In this document: in pieces, positions 32,375 to 43,100 of the stretch
Numbering within the stretch: the stretch's first letter is position 1
Layout of the letters: each line of letters opens with the position of its first letter
Origin: Allacma fusca
Taxonomy: Eukaryota; Arthropoda; Collembola; Symphypleona; Sminthuridae
Direction of reading: 5' to 3'
DNA: 64,000 nucleotides
Assembly (NCBI GenBank): GCA_947179485.1
Contig: OX359246.1
Location: 34,823,632 to 34,887,631, forward strand
Position numbers and translations under genes: made by a program
The notes under the pieces: generated by a model
What the model saw: only the letters and a program-made list of their open reading frames with translations
The model's database searches: none
Told to the model about the DNA's origin: nothing

Positions 32375-32687
32375 CGCAAATGACCCGTAGAATTTCTGCA
32401 GTCTCAACCTGAAGGAGGATATCGGCAAGTACTGCTTTGTTCAAATGCGGATTGATCAATACTTGATGTTTGAATGTCACAGGTTTGAAATTTGCAACTC
32501 TGGTTATTGAGCGAGGGAAAAATATGCGCAAATTTGCGTAGCATTCACAGGTGGCCTTAAGCTGTTCTTCGGTGGCCTCCTTGACAAACTTTGAAAATTG
32601 CCTGTTCGTGGCCAGAGAAAGCTTTCGAATAAATTCAATATTCGACTCGAGCCGCGTTTTTCTCGCGTTGTTCACTCTGGGAGCCAT
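32367..32687 (-). CDS. Small conserved-type Polinton protein, 106 aa
   Basis: Starts at ATG 32687 (MAPRVNNARK), 14 nt after the ATPase stop. The pattern FIRKLSLAT...QFSKFVKEATEEQLKATCECYAN matches the helix-rich small protein commonly found beside the ATPase in animal Polintons, where a (K/A)A(S/T)xxxLxxAxCE(C/V)xxN core recurs. Its function is not established. It overlaps the next ORF by 8 nt. Confidence 0.7.
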   Translation of the reverse strand: MAPRVNNARKTRLESNIEFIRKLSLATNRQFSKFVKEATEEQLKATCECYANLRIFFPRSITRVANFKPVTFKHQVLINPHLNKAVLADILLQVETAEILRVICDG

Positions 32688-32701
32688 GGTTATAAACTGT
32701 C

Positions 32702-33349
32702 TCACTTTGGTGAGAACACAATGCAGTCCTCAGAGGGAAAAAGCTTTGACCTAACCCAGTATTTATACTGCTTCTGCTTGGGATGTAAATCTAAAATAAG
32801 ATACCCGTACTCACTTGTTGAGACTGCCTTTAAATACGCCTCTTTTAGGAAAGAAGCTTTGCCCGGACAAATTTGTTTAGCCAGCGTTGTTATCGTTGAA
32901 TGATCCCTTGGCTGATCGAACAGGCATATAAACTGTGTGTTTATGTTAATATTTCTCATGCCCTTAGCATAGCTGTTTTGCAAAATAAGAAAAATCGAAG
33001 CACCGCGATGGTGTGAGTGCTTTGTAAAGAAATTTGTCACCAGGTCATTATTCTCGCCCCGTTCAATTTCGCTTTGCTGATCATCTAGAATAATTAAACA
33101 AGGGTCAGTGGCTAGCTCCTCAATGTCTTTAAGATTTGTAGTAAACGTTATGTTAGGGTCCTCGTCCTGCAGTTGCCCGAAAATTGGCTGGTAGTCAGAA
33201 TAAACGTAAATCACTCTGTCAATTGGTGTTTCAAACAACTCCTTCCTTCTTCTTATTATCTCTAGCGTCAAGTAGGTTTTGCCACTGGCTGTTGGCCCTT
33301 GCAAACTTCCTGTGCAAGGGTGGGGGATTTTAAAGTTAATAAATTCCAT
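32702..33349 (-). CDS. FtsK/HerA-type genome-packaging ATPase (A32-like)
   Basis: 215 aa from ATG 33349 (MEFINFKIPHP). It has a Walker A GPTASGKT near residues 18-25, a Walker B CLIILDDQ near 84-91, and the downstream LILQNSYAKG sensor-like strand, the layout of the vaccinia A32/Polinton packaging ATPases. The enzyme is expected to pump DNA into the capsid. It sits 82 bp after the polymerase stop, as is usual for packaging genes clustered with polB. Confidence 0.92.
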   Translation of the reverse strand: MEFINFKIPHPCTGSLQGPTASGKTYLTLEIIRRRKELFETPIDRVIYVYSDYQPIFGQLQDEDPNITFTTNLKDIEELATDPCLIILDDQQSEIERGENNDLVTNFFTKHSHHRGASIFLILQNSYAKGMRNININTQFICLFDQPRDHSTITTLAKQICPGKASFLKEAYLKAVSTSEYGYLILDLHPKQKQYKYWVRSKLFPSEDCIVFSPK

Positions 33350-33431
33350 GCTTTCACAATGAACAGGTCTATCGTACTGAGATTTTATTTACAATTTTTT
33401 TTCATTTTATTTATTATCTTTTTATTCACAG

Positions 33432-36400
33432 CTACACATAATTTTGTAATTTGTAGTGTCCTAATGGTAGGCTAAAATTAATATCTGAGGGGTCACAGTA
33501 CACCCTATAAATATCTAAATTATGGAAGGCCACCTTGTTAACTGTAATACAGTACAAGTTGTGCTGCACACTTCGAATGTACTTTACGTTTAATTTAACA
33601 AGCTTGTCGTTTAAAACAACATCCTCATATTGTTGGTGAGAAAACGATTTAAGAGCGGTTGATGTTATTCCTTTACATTTCATTTCTTCCTTGTCATCAA
33701 AGTATTTTATAGAGTACTGTTTCGCTTTCAACAGTACTATCTGTTGAATATCAAATGATTCGATCTTCCATTTCCCTGACACTCCCGCGTTTTTCATCCT
33801 CAAATCCTTCACGTGCGAATACTTTTTAAAAAAGTCGTGACTACTTGGAATTTTTGAAAAATCAAAAAAGTCACGATGATTAACTAAGTCATCCCAGAAA
33901 GTATTGTCAGGATCACGGACAATACTTATACTTGAATCCGTGTCCATATAGGCATTTGATATTCTATCACCGAAAATCATTTTTAGCTGCTGGTAGTACC
34001 CCTCATAAAATATAACCTTGGCCAAGTCTAAAACAGTTACGCCCGCTTGAATCGGTTTGTTCAATGTTACTGTCTTTGGCCGTAACATTACTATACTTAC
34101 ATTTTCTGTTAGTGGTAGGAAATCTTTGCATTCCGGTTTAGATAATAAATGGCGAGACTGAGCGCGAGATCCGCAAAACTTAACCTTAACGTTATTCTTG
34201 TTGGATTCTAAGCACTTGCCAAAAATTTGGTTGTTCTGATTTTTTAGGAATTGTCGCATAGATTCACTGGTAGCTGTCTTACGCTTATTGATATTAAAAT
34301 CAATGTAATCACGAAAATAGTTTGTTTCCTTGAACGAAACTCCGGCATGGATTTTCTTCAAAGTCATCCCCATCTGTAAATAATACCTTAGAGCCTTGTA
34401 GTGTAGAACATAGTTTTCTCGGTCATAGCAGTGAAGTAATAACCTAGGTTGGCTTGTAAAGGAGCGTCTTGTATGTTGTCCTAAAGTATCCATCGTTCGC
34501 TTTTGTTTCTCCGATAATTCTTCATACCTGACAATCCGTTTCTCCGGTGCAAGTGGTAAATCCGATGTGATGTCTTGCACTTCGGGCGGGTACCCAAGAT
34601 CCACTTCTAAGAAATATCCTTTATCACCACTACCGTCATAGGTCTTCCAATCAATGCTCTGTAAATCATCTACCTGCTCCCACTTGTAGTCTGACTGCGG
34701 ATATTTATCCAAAAGAGCTGTAGCATATAGACTCACCTTATCATTATAAATAATATGTGTCCTCTCCTTCCCAGGGTCAAATCCGTTTGGGCAACGCTCA
34801 TTATTTGCTGTTTCAATTTTTTTAGAACAAAAGGCAGTACCTCCGCGTATTCCGCGGGATAACCACTTTATCATTTTAGCATCTCGAATGTATTCTATTT
34901 CCGCTTTTGTTTTGAAAAGAAAACATTGAAATGAATACCCGGATCCGGTGCACATGTAAGTAGGGTCTAGACCGTACATGTCCAGTCCATTCTTCCGGAA
35001 ATTTTCCCAGATAACCGCAAGTAGTAGTACATCAACAATAGTGTACAAACGAGTGAACTGTCTAAAGTCAGTTATATTAAAGGTTTTAATAACTTTCTGA
35101 ACTAGTTGCCATTCCTCATCTGTACATTTTTCATTTCTGAGATCATTGTTAAAATGATATTTGCCTGGAATAGGATGCCCGTCTTTCAGTACCTGCGGAG
35201 ATGATAGGTATCTGTACGGATATGGCAACTTTTCAAATAAAAGTTCTGCCGCATCTTCGTATTCAGTTTTATTTCGTTTAAACCCATCGTTGCTACTATT
35301 TCCTAATATGTAAAGAATACTTTCGGAGACTAGGTTTAAGGTTTTTGCATTTTCCTTCTTCAACGCCTCAGACAATGAGCTGAGTGAATTCGGCAGAAAC
35401 TGACATGAGTCTATGAAGCGTAATTTTACTTTCCTATTACCTATCCATCCTTTCTTCTGATAATGCCCTGTATTATAGATATAATTTAAAGAGGGTACTT
35501 GCAAATCACGAGCAGGTATCTCCAGCTGTACAAATTTTTCGGTACCCTTGCTTATAACAGAAATATCTTTAGCGTCAAAAATAGAGTTCTCTAAATGTTG
35601 CATTAAAAGATGCAGGTCAAAACCAGCTGAATTATGAGCTATACACACGAGCTCGTGTTTAAATTTTATGCGCATATTACAGCTTGAACATATGCTGGCT
35701 ACATACTTTCCAGTATCATGCGAGTGGTGATATGTTTTTACGACAGTGCTGATTTTAGATCCTTTCCTGCGCTTAGGTTTACTTTGTTGGCTCGGAGCCT
35801 TGTTCCAATCAAGTATTAAAGGTTCATCGTCTGTGCTGCCTTCTTCTTGAGCGTCAATTGTATCATCCTTTGTCACTGATGCCGTAAATTGTCGGCGACA
35901 GAATTTGCAATGGGTAGCCTCTTCATGCTGTTTGCGCTCTTCATCGGTCGGGACTATAAAATTATTTGTAGTTCTTATGGGCCATAGAATGTCTTGTGCT
36001 TGTGTAAAGACGTTCTGGAAAAAATGTTCCACAGGATTATATCCGTCGTAATACTCCTGTGCAATTATTTGCTGCCCCTCTTCATTGCTTTTTACAATTA
36101 CAAAAGCATAACTTGCAGGTTCGAATTTGTTGTCAATAATAGTGTGACCACCCAGAGAATGCTTATCTTTCGGCACACTAAAACATTCAAAGTCCCAATA
36201 CAATATGTACGGATAAGGTAACGTTAATTCTGGTCTAGTAAATTTTAGTTTTTCTCCTTCTTTAGGTAATTTCTCAACCACTTCATTATCCGTTTTACAA
36301 GTCCGCGAATGTTCCGTACATTTCGTTTCTGTTGCAAAAAATCGAAAGCAACGTTCGCAAAAATATTGCCTAGACGTCTTTCGGAAACCCAGAAACTTAT

Positions 36401-37190
36401 TTATACTTCGCAGAAGTACCAAATGGTAAAGGTGTTCTTTGCCAACTTTCTTGTGAATTAAAAACAGGTTCACAATTTTTTTCGCTCTAAGTTTGCTAGA
36501 CCTAATCATAACTACTTGACCCTTGCGATGACTTAAAATATTAACAGCAATGTTATTATTTTCCTCAAATACTGGAAGATCGTTGTAGATATTAACACCA
36601 TCGGTTATATTCCTGAAATCTAGTCTAGAAAAATAAGTTTTCCATGTTTTATGATTAGACAAATTTTTGTTGTTAACACCCTCCCTCCTATTCTTATTAG
36701 CCTGTTCATCCCAGTATAGACCTGCAGAAATACAATACTTAAAACAATTGTTATCTTTATTTTTAAAATTTACATATCCCTGTCTGTGTTTGAAAGGCAT
36801 TTCTAAATGACCGCTAGCTTTAGAATTTGCAAATAACCTAATTTCTCCCAGTTTAATTTCAAATGATTCAATGCGCTGCACATTCCAGCCGGATCCATTT
36901 TCCACAAAAGTGTTCTTTTTCTCAATTATATCAGAAGCACTCTGTAGTAATATTGAATGAATAGACGCAGGCGTTTCTAGTTCTTGATGTAAAGACTTAA
37001 AATATATTAACGCCTGTTTATAACCTTTACTCCCGTTTTCTTCAATAACTTCCTTTTCCATCTGAACACCAATACTGATTTCCACCTCTGATAGGGTATG
37101 TATGGCATATAACTCCTTTAACAGTTTAGAAGTAGCAGGTTCCACTTCCGCAAATGTAGCCTCGATGTCCGGCTTATTTAAGCTATGTTT
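33432..37190 (-). CDS. Polinton family B DNA polymerase, main part (split by Gypsy insertion)
   Basis: This segment supplies about 1252 codons and is open up to the insertion point at 37190. It has an N-terminal zone with CFKYCISAGLY and a Cys/His finger (YFCERCFRFF...H...C near residue 263), seen in arthropod Polinton polymerases. Exonuclease motifs follow: I (DFECF, about 318), II (HNSAGFD, about 504) and III (YTIVD, about 701). Polymerase motifs are A (NDKVSLYATAL, about 801), B (KNQNNQIFGK, about 968) and C (YMDTDSS, about 1066). The Pro that usually follows SLY in motif A is replaced by Ala. The gene's first exon and the start of exon 2 are on the far side of the retrotransposon (46946-47319). 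It replicates the element, probably by protein priming. Catalytic residues are intact but the gene is interrupted. Confidence 0.93.
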   Translation of the reverse strand, partial: KHSLNKPDIEATFAEVEPATSKLLKELYAIHTLSEVEISIGVQMEKEVIEENGSKGYKQALIYFKSLHQELETPASIHSILLQSASDIIEKKNTFVENGSGWNVQRIESFEIKLGEIRLFANSKASGHLEMPFKHRQGYVNFKNKDNNCFKYCISAGLYWDEQANKNRREGVNNKNLSNHKTWKTYFSRLDFRNITDGVNIYNDLPVFEENNNIAVNILSHRKGQVVMIRSSKLRAKKIVNLFLIHKKVGKEHLYHLVLLRSINKFLGFRKTSRQYFCERCFRFFATETKCTEHSRTCKTDNEVVEKLPKEGEKLKFTRPELTLPYPYILYWDFECFSVPKDKHSLGGHTIIDNKFEPASYAFVIVKSNEEGQQIIAQEYYDGYNPVEHFFQNVFTQAQDILWPIRTTNNFIVPTDEERKQHEEATHCKFCRRQFTASVTKDDTIDAQEEGSTDDEPLILDWNKAPSQQSKPKRRKGSKISTVVKTYHHSHDTGKYVASICSSCNMRIKFKHELVCIAHNSAGFDLHLLMQHLENSIFDAKDISVISKGTEKFVQLEIPARDLQVPSLNYIYNTGHYQKKGWIGNRKVKLRFIDSCQFLPNSLSSLSEALKKENAKTLNLVSESILYILGNSSNDGFKRNKTEYEDAAELLFEKLPYPYRYLSSPQVLKDGHPIPGKYHFNNDLRNEKCTDEEWQLVQKVIKTFNITDFRQFTRLYTIVDVLLLAVIWENFRKNGLDMYGLDPTYMCTGSGYSFQCFLFKTKAEIEYIRDAKMIKWLSRGIRGGTAFCSKKIETANNERCPNGFDPGKERTHIIYNDKVSLYATALLDKYPQSDYKWEQVDDLQSIDWKTYDGSGDKGYFLEVDLGYPPEVQDITSDLPLAPEKRIVRYEELSEKQKRTMDTLGQHTRRSFTSQPRLLLHCYDRENYVLHYKALRYYLQMGMTLKKIHAGVSFKETNYFRDYIDFNINKRKTATSESMRQFLKNQNNQIFGKCLESNKNNVKVKFCGSRAQSRHLLSKPECKDFLPLTENVSIVMLRPKTVTLNKPIQAGVTVLDLAKVIFYEGYYQQLKMIFGDRISNAYMDTDSSISIVRDPDNTFWDDLVNHRDFFDFSKIPSSHDFFKKYSHVKDLRMKNAGVSGKWKIESFDIQQIVLLKAKQYSIKYFDDKEEMKCKGITSTALKSFSHQQYEDVVLNDKLVKLNVKYIRSVQHNLYCITVNKVAFHNLDIYRVYCDPSDINFSLPLGHYKLQNYV

Positions 37191-38416
37191 TGTAATGAAC
37201 CACCCTGGTTATTACCTGTGCTATGTAATAAGGGGAGTCTCATATACAAAAACTCTGAATAAATAATTTTCGGTTTATTCAATAATCCCAGTGATAGAGT
37301 TATAATAATATTCCAGGCACCCTTTTACCGTGAGGTAGATGCGCAAATAAATATAAACAATACGAATGACGTCTCCCCTAGACCATAATTACACCCTTAC
37401 ATAAGTCGTCATAGCTCGGATATTAATAATAATTAGAGACAATAATCCGTATAATAGTGAGGGCCCACACTTGTGGTAGTAGTACAAGTTTTGACAATTA
37501 TATTGGGCTCAGGTTAACATACAGACTCATCCTTAATTATAGGTATTATAAAAAATCTCTGTATTTGAATGGGGTAGGGTTAGGGGTATAAAGAGAGTTC
37601 CCTGGAAGGAGTATTCCTCGGCAGAATGCCCTAAGCCTAAGAGGAGGCCCTACTCTGCACCTCTAACGAGAGTGTAGAGTCCTATTAGGGCCGGACCCTA
37701 TCCCACAAGTACGGGAAAGTGGGTACCTGCAGGCTAATATATGCCGTGGAAGTGGCTAGGGACTTAGGCAGCACACAACCGAGAAATTAGAGGCATATAC
37801 GCATAGAATAGATTTAATAATAATTTAATATAGAGCCAATATACGGAAAATAAATATGCTGCAACAATATAGCAGGGCCAATAAGGCTACAGCAATATAG
37901 AAGAATAGATAGGGTAGGTAATCATAAATGCCCAGGTCGTACCTATGAAGATTTCCTCGTTGAGAGAAATCCTACAGGACAGGGTATGGAGAATCGTACC
38001 TGCAAATATAAAAAAGTCAAGTAGGTAGGGATGACTCTGCATGTCCCACCAAACGGCATACCCTAATAAAATAATAGTAGGGAAATTATGAAAGGGTTCT
38101 CACCGATAGATGTGGGATTATGCCGAAAACAGTCACTCTGATATATGAGGCAGGCAACTGTGAAGAGAGATGAGAGTATGTGAGGACATGTGTGGAGGAA
38201 TAGAGGAAAGAAGTGTAGGGTTATGTGGAAGCTGGCAGGGGAGAAAGAGTGGCTGAGGGAAAGGTAGCTCCGCCCACGCGGTAGATTTAGTAGTTTGAGT
38301 TGTACTGTGTGTGTGTGGGAGCAGGAGTAATTCAGGTAAGTTTTTTTTTTCCTTTTTATAATCTTAGTTTAATTAATCATCATTAGGTTAACATATAATT
38401 TATTATAATCATAACA
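37191..38416 (-). repeat. 3' LTR of the Gypsy element
   Basis: 1226 bp with TGT...ACA ends, matched base for base as far as I compared with 45720-46945. It contains a minus-strand AATAAA polyadenylation signal (37273-37278) and a TATAAAAAGG box (38351-38360). Confidence 0.95.
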
Positions 38417-38429
38417 ATTCTCCCCTTTT
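38417..38429 (-). other. Polypurine tract
   Basis: On the minus strand AAAAGGGGAGAAT directly precedes the 3' LTR. It is the expected primer site for plus-strand synthesis. Confidence 0.88.
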
Positions 38430-38888
38430 AATGGGAGTAGAACTACAGTATACGATCATTAAACACATATCAGTCTTGAGTAATACAATATTTATAAGCA
38501 AATATTTATAAGGGTAATAATATAACCCATAGGGAACGACCAGATTAACTTAATTCATTCTAGGAGAACACAATAACCTCGTAAAGTAGAGAACACTCAC
38601 ATCAGACACATCATATTCATTATGAACACAATAAATAATGGTTTTTGAAGAGAACAATCACAATAAATATATCAGACTCGAAGATCACAATATATCAGTA
38701 TGAGGAAAATAGTGGTTATTGAAGAGAACAATCTTAATAAATATCTCAATCTCGAGATCACAATTAATCTGTATGAGAGCAATTAATATTACCGTAGGGA
38801 ACAATCACCGGTTACATAGTGATATCCTATGTATCGTTTGAGACTAGATAAATAAAAATATAATTGGCACAAAGAGGAAAGACAATAG
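38430..38888. other. Non-coding segment between third ORF and PPT
   Basis: About 460 bp, A/T-rich, with two loose repeats of AAGAGAACAATC...AATAAATAT (38650-38745). No ORF of note and no transmembrane or envelope coding is seen. Confidence 0.6.
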
Positions 38889-40139
38889 TTAGTCATGATT
38901 GGGTGAGTTGGATTCAACCAAAAAACTTGCTAAACACTGACTCAGATCACGATCAACAAGATTAGCAGTCCGATACCAGTCGCAGAATTCGGTAGCCTTT
39001 CGGTCACAGTCATCTAAGTTAAAGTCGTACACACCGGCAAAGAAGTTAACGGCGAGTGCATGGATATCGACGGTGGATGACTGGTCGGTCGGGGAAGACG
39101 GGCTGGCTAGAGCGGAGTTCGGAGATGCGGCTGAAGTCAAAGGGACCGGCGGGTCTGTGGGATGTTCACATGGAGAGTCGGTTGGTACATCGTGGTCAGA
39201 GTCAGCGAGTGAGGTGACCGTGGAGCCAGAGCTACTAGAGCTGTCGGACTCGTCCCCGTCGGAGGCGTCAGATATAGGTGTCCGTGGCTCCTCGGAAAGA
39301 CCACTACCTTGATTCTCCAGATCTCGTTCGTCGTCAGAAGATCCGAAAAGTTCCAGTATCAATCCCGATTGCTTTAGAGGAGGTGGTGGAGACACTCGTT
39401 TACGTACAGGAGATACAATCTGAGCTAACGTTCGTTTGGTTGACGGAGATCGCTTAAAGTTCCTTGGATCACGCCCAGTAGAACCATCAGTTGGAATAAT
39501 AACAGGCGACTTGCGCAGCATAGTCTCAGGAAAGACTTGAGCAGGAACATATTGAAGAGGACTTTGAAGTAAGGGAAGGTCCCACCGAGTGCTTTTGACG
39601 GAAGCTGGCAAAATTTTAGCTGGAGGATCAAAAAGAGGTTCACTAGAAGGGTCAGGGTCTGGGTTGGTAGCGGCACGTTGGTCAAGTCGCTGGTAGAAGC
39701 TTGTTTGTCGGAGGGCTTGTTTCGTTACGTCGGCACGCTTAGACTTGATCCCATCGACGTATAGAATGGGTATTTGGTGAGGTGCTGAGGTCGACTGGTG
39801 CCGCACTGATTTGCCTTTTAGGTGGCACAGACTTCCAGTGTCCTTAGGTAAGGGGTGAGTAGAGGACCCAGTAAGGCGACCGTTTTGGCACATAGTCGGA
39901 GGTAGAGAAGCGATAACATGGAAAACATGGTCTACAGGCATTCCCTTTGCAGCAGGTGGTTCGTAAGGTGGTAATGGTAAGACACGAGATTCAGGTTCTA
40001 GGTGACGCGGGACATGAAACGAGCGGGAGCTGGATCCCCAGTGAGTTCGAATGGTGACTAGAATTTGTGAGGGAGACCAAACATGATGCCCAATTTCTGA
40101 CAGCGACGGGCAGTCGATCTCTCCTGGGGGGTCAGTCAT
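38889..40139 (-). CDS. Third ORF of the Gypsy element, unrecognised, Pro/Ser/Asp-rich
   Basis: 416 aa from ATG 40139. That ATG overlaps the pol stop in ATGACTGA, a layout typical of termination-reinitiation. The open frame extends further upstream (to 40727) in overlap with pol. The protein is rich in Pro, Ser and Asp. It has a basic patch (SPVRKRVSPPPP), an acidic Ser run (DGDESDSSSSSGS) and a C-terminal helix-like region (FNLDDCDRKATEFCDWYR). No signal peptide, furin site or transmembrane segment is seen, so it is not a recognisable envelope. It sits in the env position. The role is unknown. Confidence 0.7.
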   Translation of the reverse strand: MTDPPGEIDCPSLSEIGHHVWSPSQILVTIRTHWGSSSRSFHVPRHLEPESRVLPLPPYEPPAAKGMPVDHVFHVIASLPPTMCQNGRLTGSSTHPLPKDTGSLCHLKGKSVRHQSTSAPHQIPILYVDGIKSKRADVTKQALRQTSFYQRLDQRAATNPDPDPSSEPLFDPPAKILPASVKSTRWDLPLLQSPLQYVPAQVFPETMLRKSPVIIPTDGSTGRDPRNFKRSPSTKRTLAQIVSPVRKRVSPPPPLKQSGLILELFGSSDDERDLENQGSGLSEEPRTPISDASDGDESDSSSSSGSTVTSLADSDHDVPTDSPCEHPTDPPVPLTSAASPNSALASPSSPTDQSSTVDIHALAVNFFAGVYDFNLDDCDRKATEFCDWYRTANLVDRDLSQCLASFLVESNSPNHD

Positions 40140-43100
40140 AGCGCCGAAAGTCCGGAAGTTTCCCGGTCCCCCGATATCGGGTATTATATCGATGGACAGG
40201 GCTGGGTCTGTCTGAATCAAGGTCCCGTTCCAATAATGGTGAAGGCGAAACGATTTCGGAACTGTCAGCTTCTTCACCGGAGGGTAGTTCCTCCCTTGCT
40301 GCCACTCGAACTGGTGAAAGTTCCGCTGATAAGGTTGGGGGTTGTTGCAGTACGCTTCGGCGTCCCGGGTGTTCAAGTTGTAGTGGGTCATAGTTAGGTT
40401 GGGTAATTCCTTCGGGCCATACCGATGCCGCTGCAGTTTCACCCGCAGGTGTTGGGTCTCTTCTGTGGTGGGTAATAATTGAAGAGTCAGAGTCGGAGCG
40501 GGGTCGGCATTGATGTTGGATAAGCGGGCTGGCCCAGGTGACTGATTTGGAGCAGTAGGCGGGGCGGGCAGACGATGGGACATCAGTGAGGGCACGGATC
40601 TCGGAGGGTGCATCGGGTTCGGAACCATCTGGCGTGGGTGAGTTGCTCGTGGTCTGTGAATGGCCTGGAAGTGGATCAGAGCCATAGGCGGAGGCGGGTA
40701 ATTGGGCGTTGGTAAGAGAGGCCGCATTTTGTTCAGAGCCGGAATTGAGATCTAAAACAGAGTCAGAGGAACAAAGTTTTAGTTCACAGACATGGTATAT
40801 ATTGTTAAAGTGTTGGTATCGGCCAGGGGGAATATCTAGCTCAACAATGTTATCAGTTACGAGGGTTTTGATGGTGAAAGGTCCTTCAAATCTAGGGGTG
40901 AGGCTGGCGGTAATACCTTTACTAGCGTTAGAAAGAGGATGAGTCCGTAGCATAACTGAGTCGCCAACTCTATAGACTACTTTAGTGTGTCTCTCATTAT
41001 AATACTTTTGATAGTGTTCCTGAGCAGCAATAATATTCTCCCTTGCAATTGAACGAAGGAGAGCCATACGTTCGGCGAAATTATTTCTAGGGCTAATACC
41101 TGGTAGTTGTAAATTTAAAGAGTTATCAAATGGAGTTCTCAACTCGTGGCCAAAATTTAAATAGGCGGGGGTAAACTGCGTAGACTCATTTACGTGTGAG
41201 TGAATCGCTAAGGCTATCTCCTTTACACATTTATCCCAGTCTTTCATACGTTCCGTTATGGCAATAATTATGGACTTTATCGTCTTGTTGTAGGCTTCGA
41301 CAGCATTGCTCTGGGGGTGAAAGGCAGTAGTGTGGAAAGACCTAATACTTAACTCAGCGCAGAACCGTAGATACTGTCGGGACGTGAATTGACTGCCCCG
41401 GTCAGACATTATAGCTTTGGGTAAGCCCCAACGACAGAATACTTCCCAGAGCCTAGATATAACCTGGTTAGTGGTGGCTGATCTGATAGGAAAAATCTCT
41501 ACCCACTTAGTGAAATAATCTAGAACTACAAAAAGGTATTTGTTTTGCTGTCCTGACGTAGTATACGGGCCCATCAAATCAATACTTAGTAGCTCCCACG
41601 GAGCATCTGCAAAAGGGGAGGTGGCATGACCAGCGGGTTTCTTTCGGGGAATCTTAGTTTTCTGGCACGTGGTACAGTGAAAAATAAATTTAGCCACATC
41701 TCTACGTAAGGTTCGCCAATAACATCGGTCCTCAACGGCTTTATAAGTTTTACTAATACCAAAGTGGCCGGATATAGGACTGCTATGAAAAATCTCAAGC
41801 GTCTTCTGACGGAGCAAGGCGGGAACCCAAACCTTCCAAAACCTAGCTTCGCTCTCCCAAGGTTTACCTCTAGGACCAACGTACTTCATAAGCATGCCAT
41901 CATGAAGGGTAGCATCTTTTGCTAATTTAGTAACTCGCTGAATTAGGGTAGTATCAGTTGGGAGAGAGTTATCAAGTAGATAGGTATAGACTAAACCTAA
42001 TTCGCGACACTTTTTCTGCTCGGAGATCATAGAGGAAGTTGGGATAGCCTGACTAGATCGGATATAAAAGAGTTCCGAGCTGCGTGAGAGAGCATCAGCA
42101 ACGATGTTGGATTTTCCCTTACGATAAACTATGTCAAAGTCATAACCTAGAAGTTCCATCTTCCATCGTCCTAATCTACCAGTTGGCTCCTTTAACTTCA
42201 TTAGCCAGGTTAACGCTCTGTGATCAGTCTCGATAGTAAAGTGTGTAAACTCGATATAGCCCTGAAATTTCCTAACAGCCCATATGACGGCTAAGCACTC
42301 AATCTCACTGGCGCTATACCGGGTCTCTGCATCTTTGAGGAGTCTACTGATGAACCTGACCGGATATCGGATCCCTTCATGCTCTTGTTGCAATACAGCG
42401 CCAAGACCGGTGGCGCTACCATCTGTAGTGATCGTGAAGGGTCTACCAAGATCAGGGAGGTGAAGTTGGGTAATGTCGGTAATACTTGAGGTTATTCGGG
42501 CGAATGCATCTTGTTGGGGGGGTCCCCAGGAAAAAGGAGTTTTAGACTTCAATAGGTTGGTAATGGGTTTGCAGGTTTGACTGTAATCCGGGATAAATAA
42601 TCGGTACCAACCGACGAAGCCAATAAATCGCTGAATAGCCTTCACAGTTTTAGGTACGGGGAAATTAGTGATGGCCTCGATATATTCGGGATCAGGAAAT
42701 ATTTTTCCTCCCTCAACTATGAATCCTAAAACTTTCACTCGTTTAATACCTATTTCGACCTTGTTTGGATGGAGAGTAAACTTCGCGTTAGCTAGCCGTT
42801 CTAGAATCTCTTCGTAGTTGTCCAATAGGGCGGGGATTTGGCGACCTAACGTAATTATGTCGTCGAAGTAAGTAGGACTATGAGTCTGTTTGAGATCCCC
42901 GAATACTTTGTCGGTTACACGGTGGAAAGAGGATGGGGCATTACAAAGACCATCAATTAGTGTAGTATTCATGTATAACCCACGGGGGGTCAAGAAAGCG
43001 GTTTTCACCTGATCTACTTCCCGTATTTTGATCTGGTGATAGGCCTTTACTAAATCTGACTTAATGAAATAAATCCCTTCAGCTAGGCTACAGAGGATCT

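Noticed and set aside
37145-37145. GTG at 37145 as polB start
   Set aside because: The frame is open upstream to the Gypsy boundary and continues on its other side. The true start is the ATG at 47319.
38889-40727. Envelope gene in the Gypsy element
   Set aside because: No signal peptide, cleavage site, heptad fusion region or transmembrane segment in this or any other frame between pol and the PPT.
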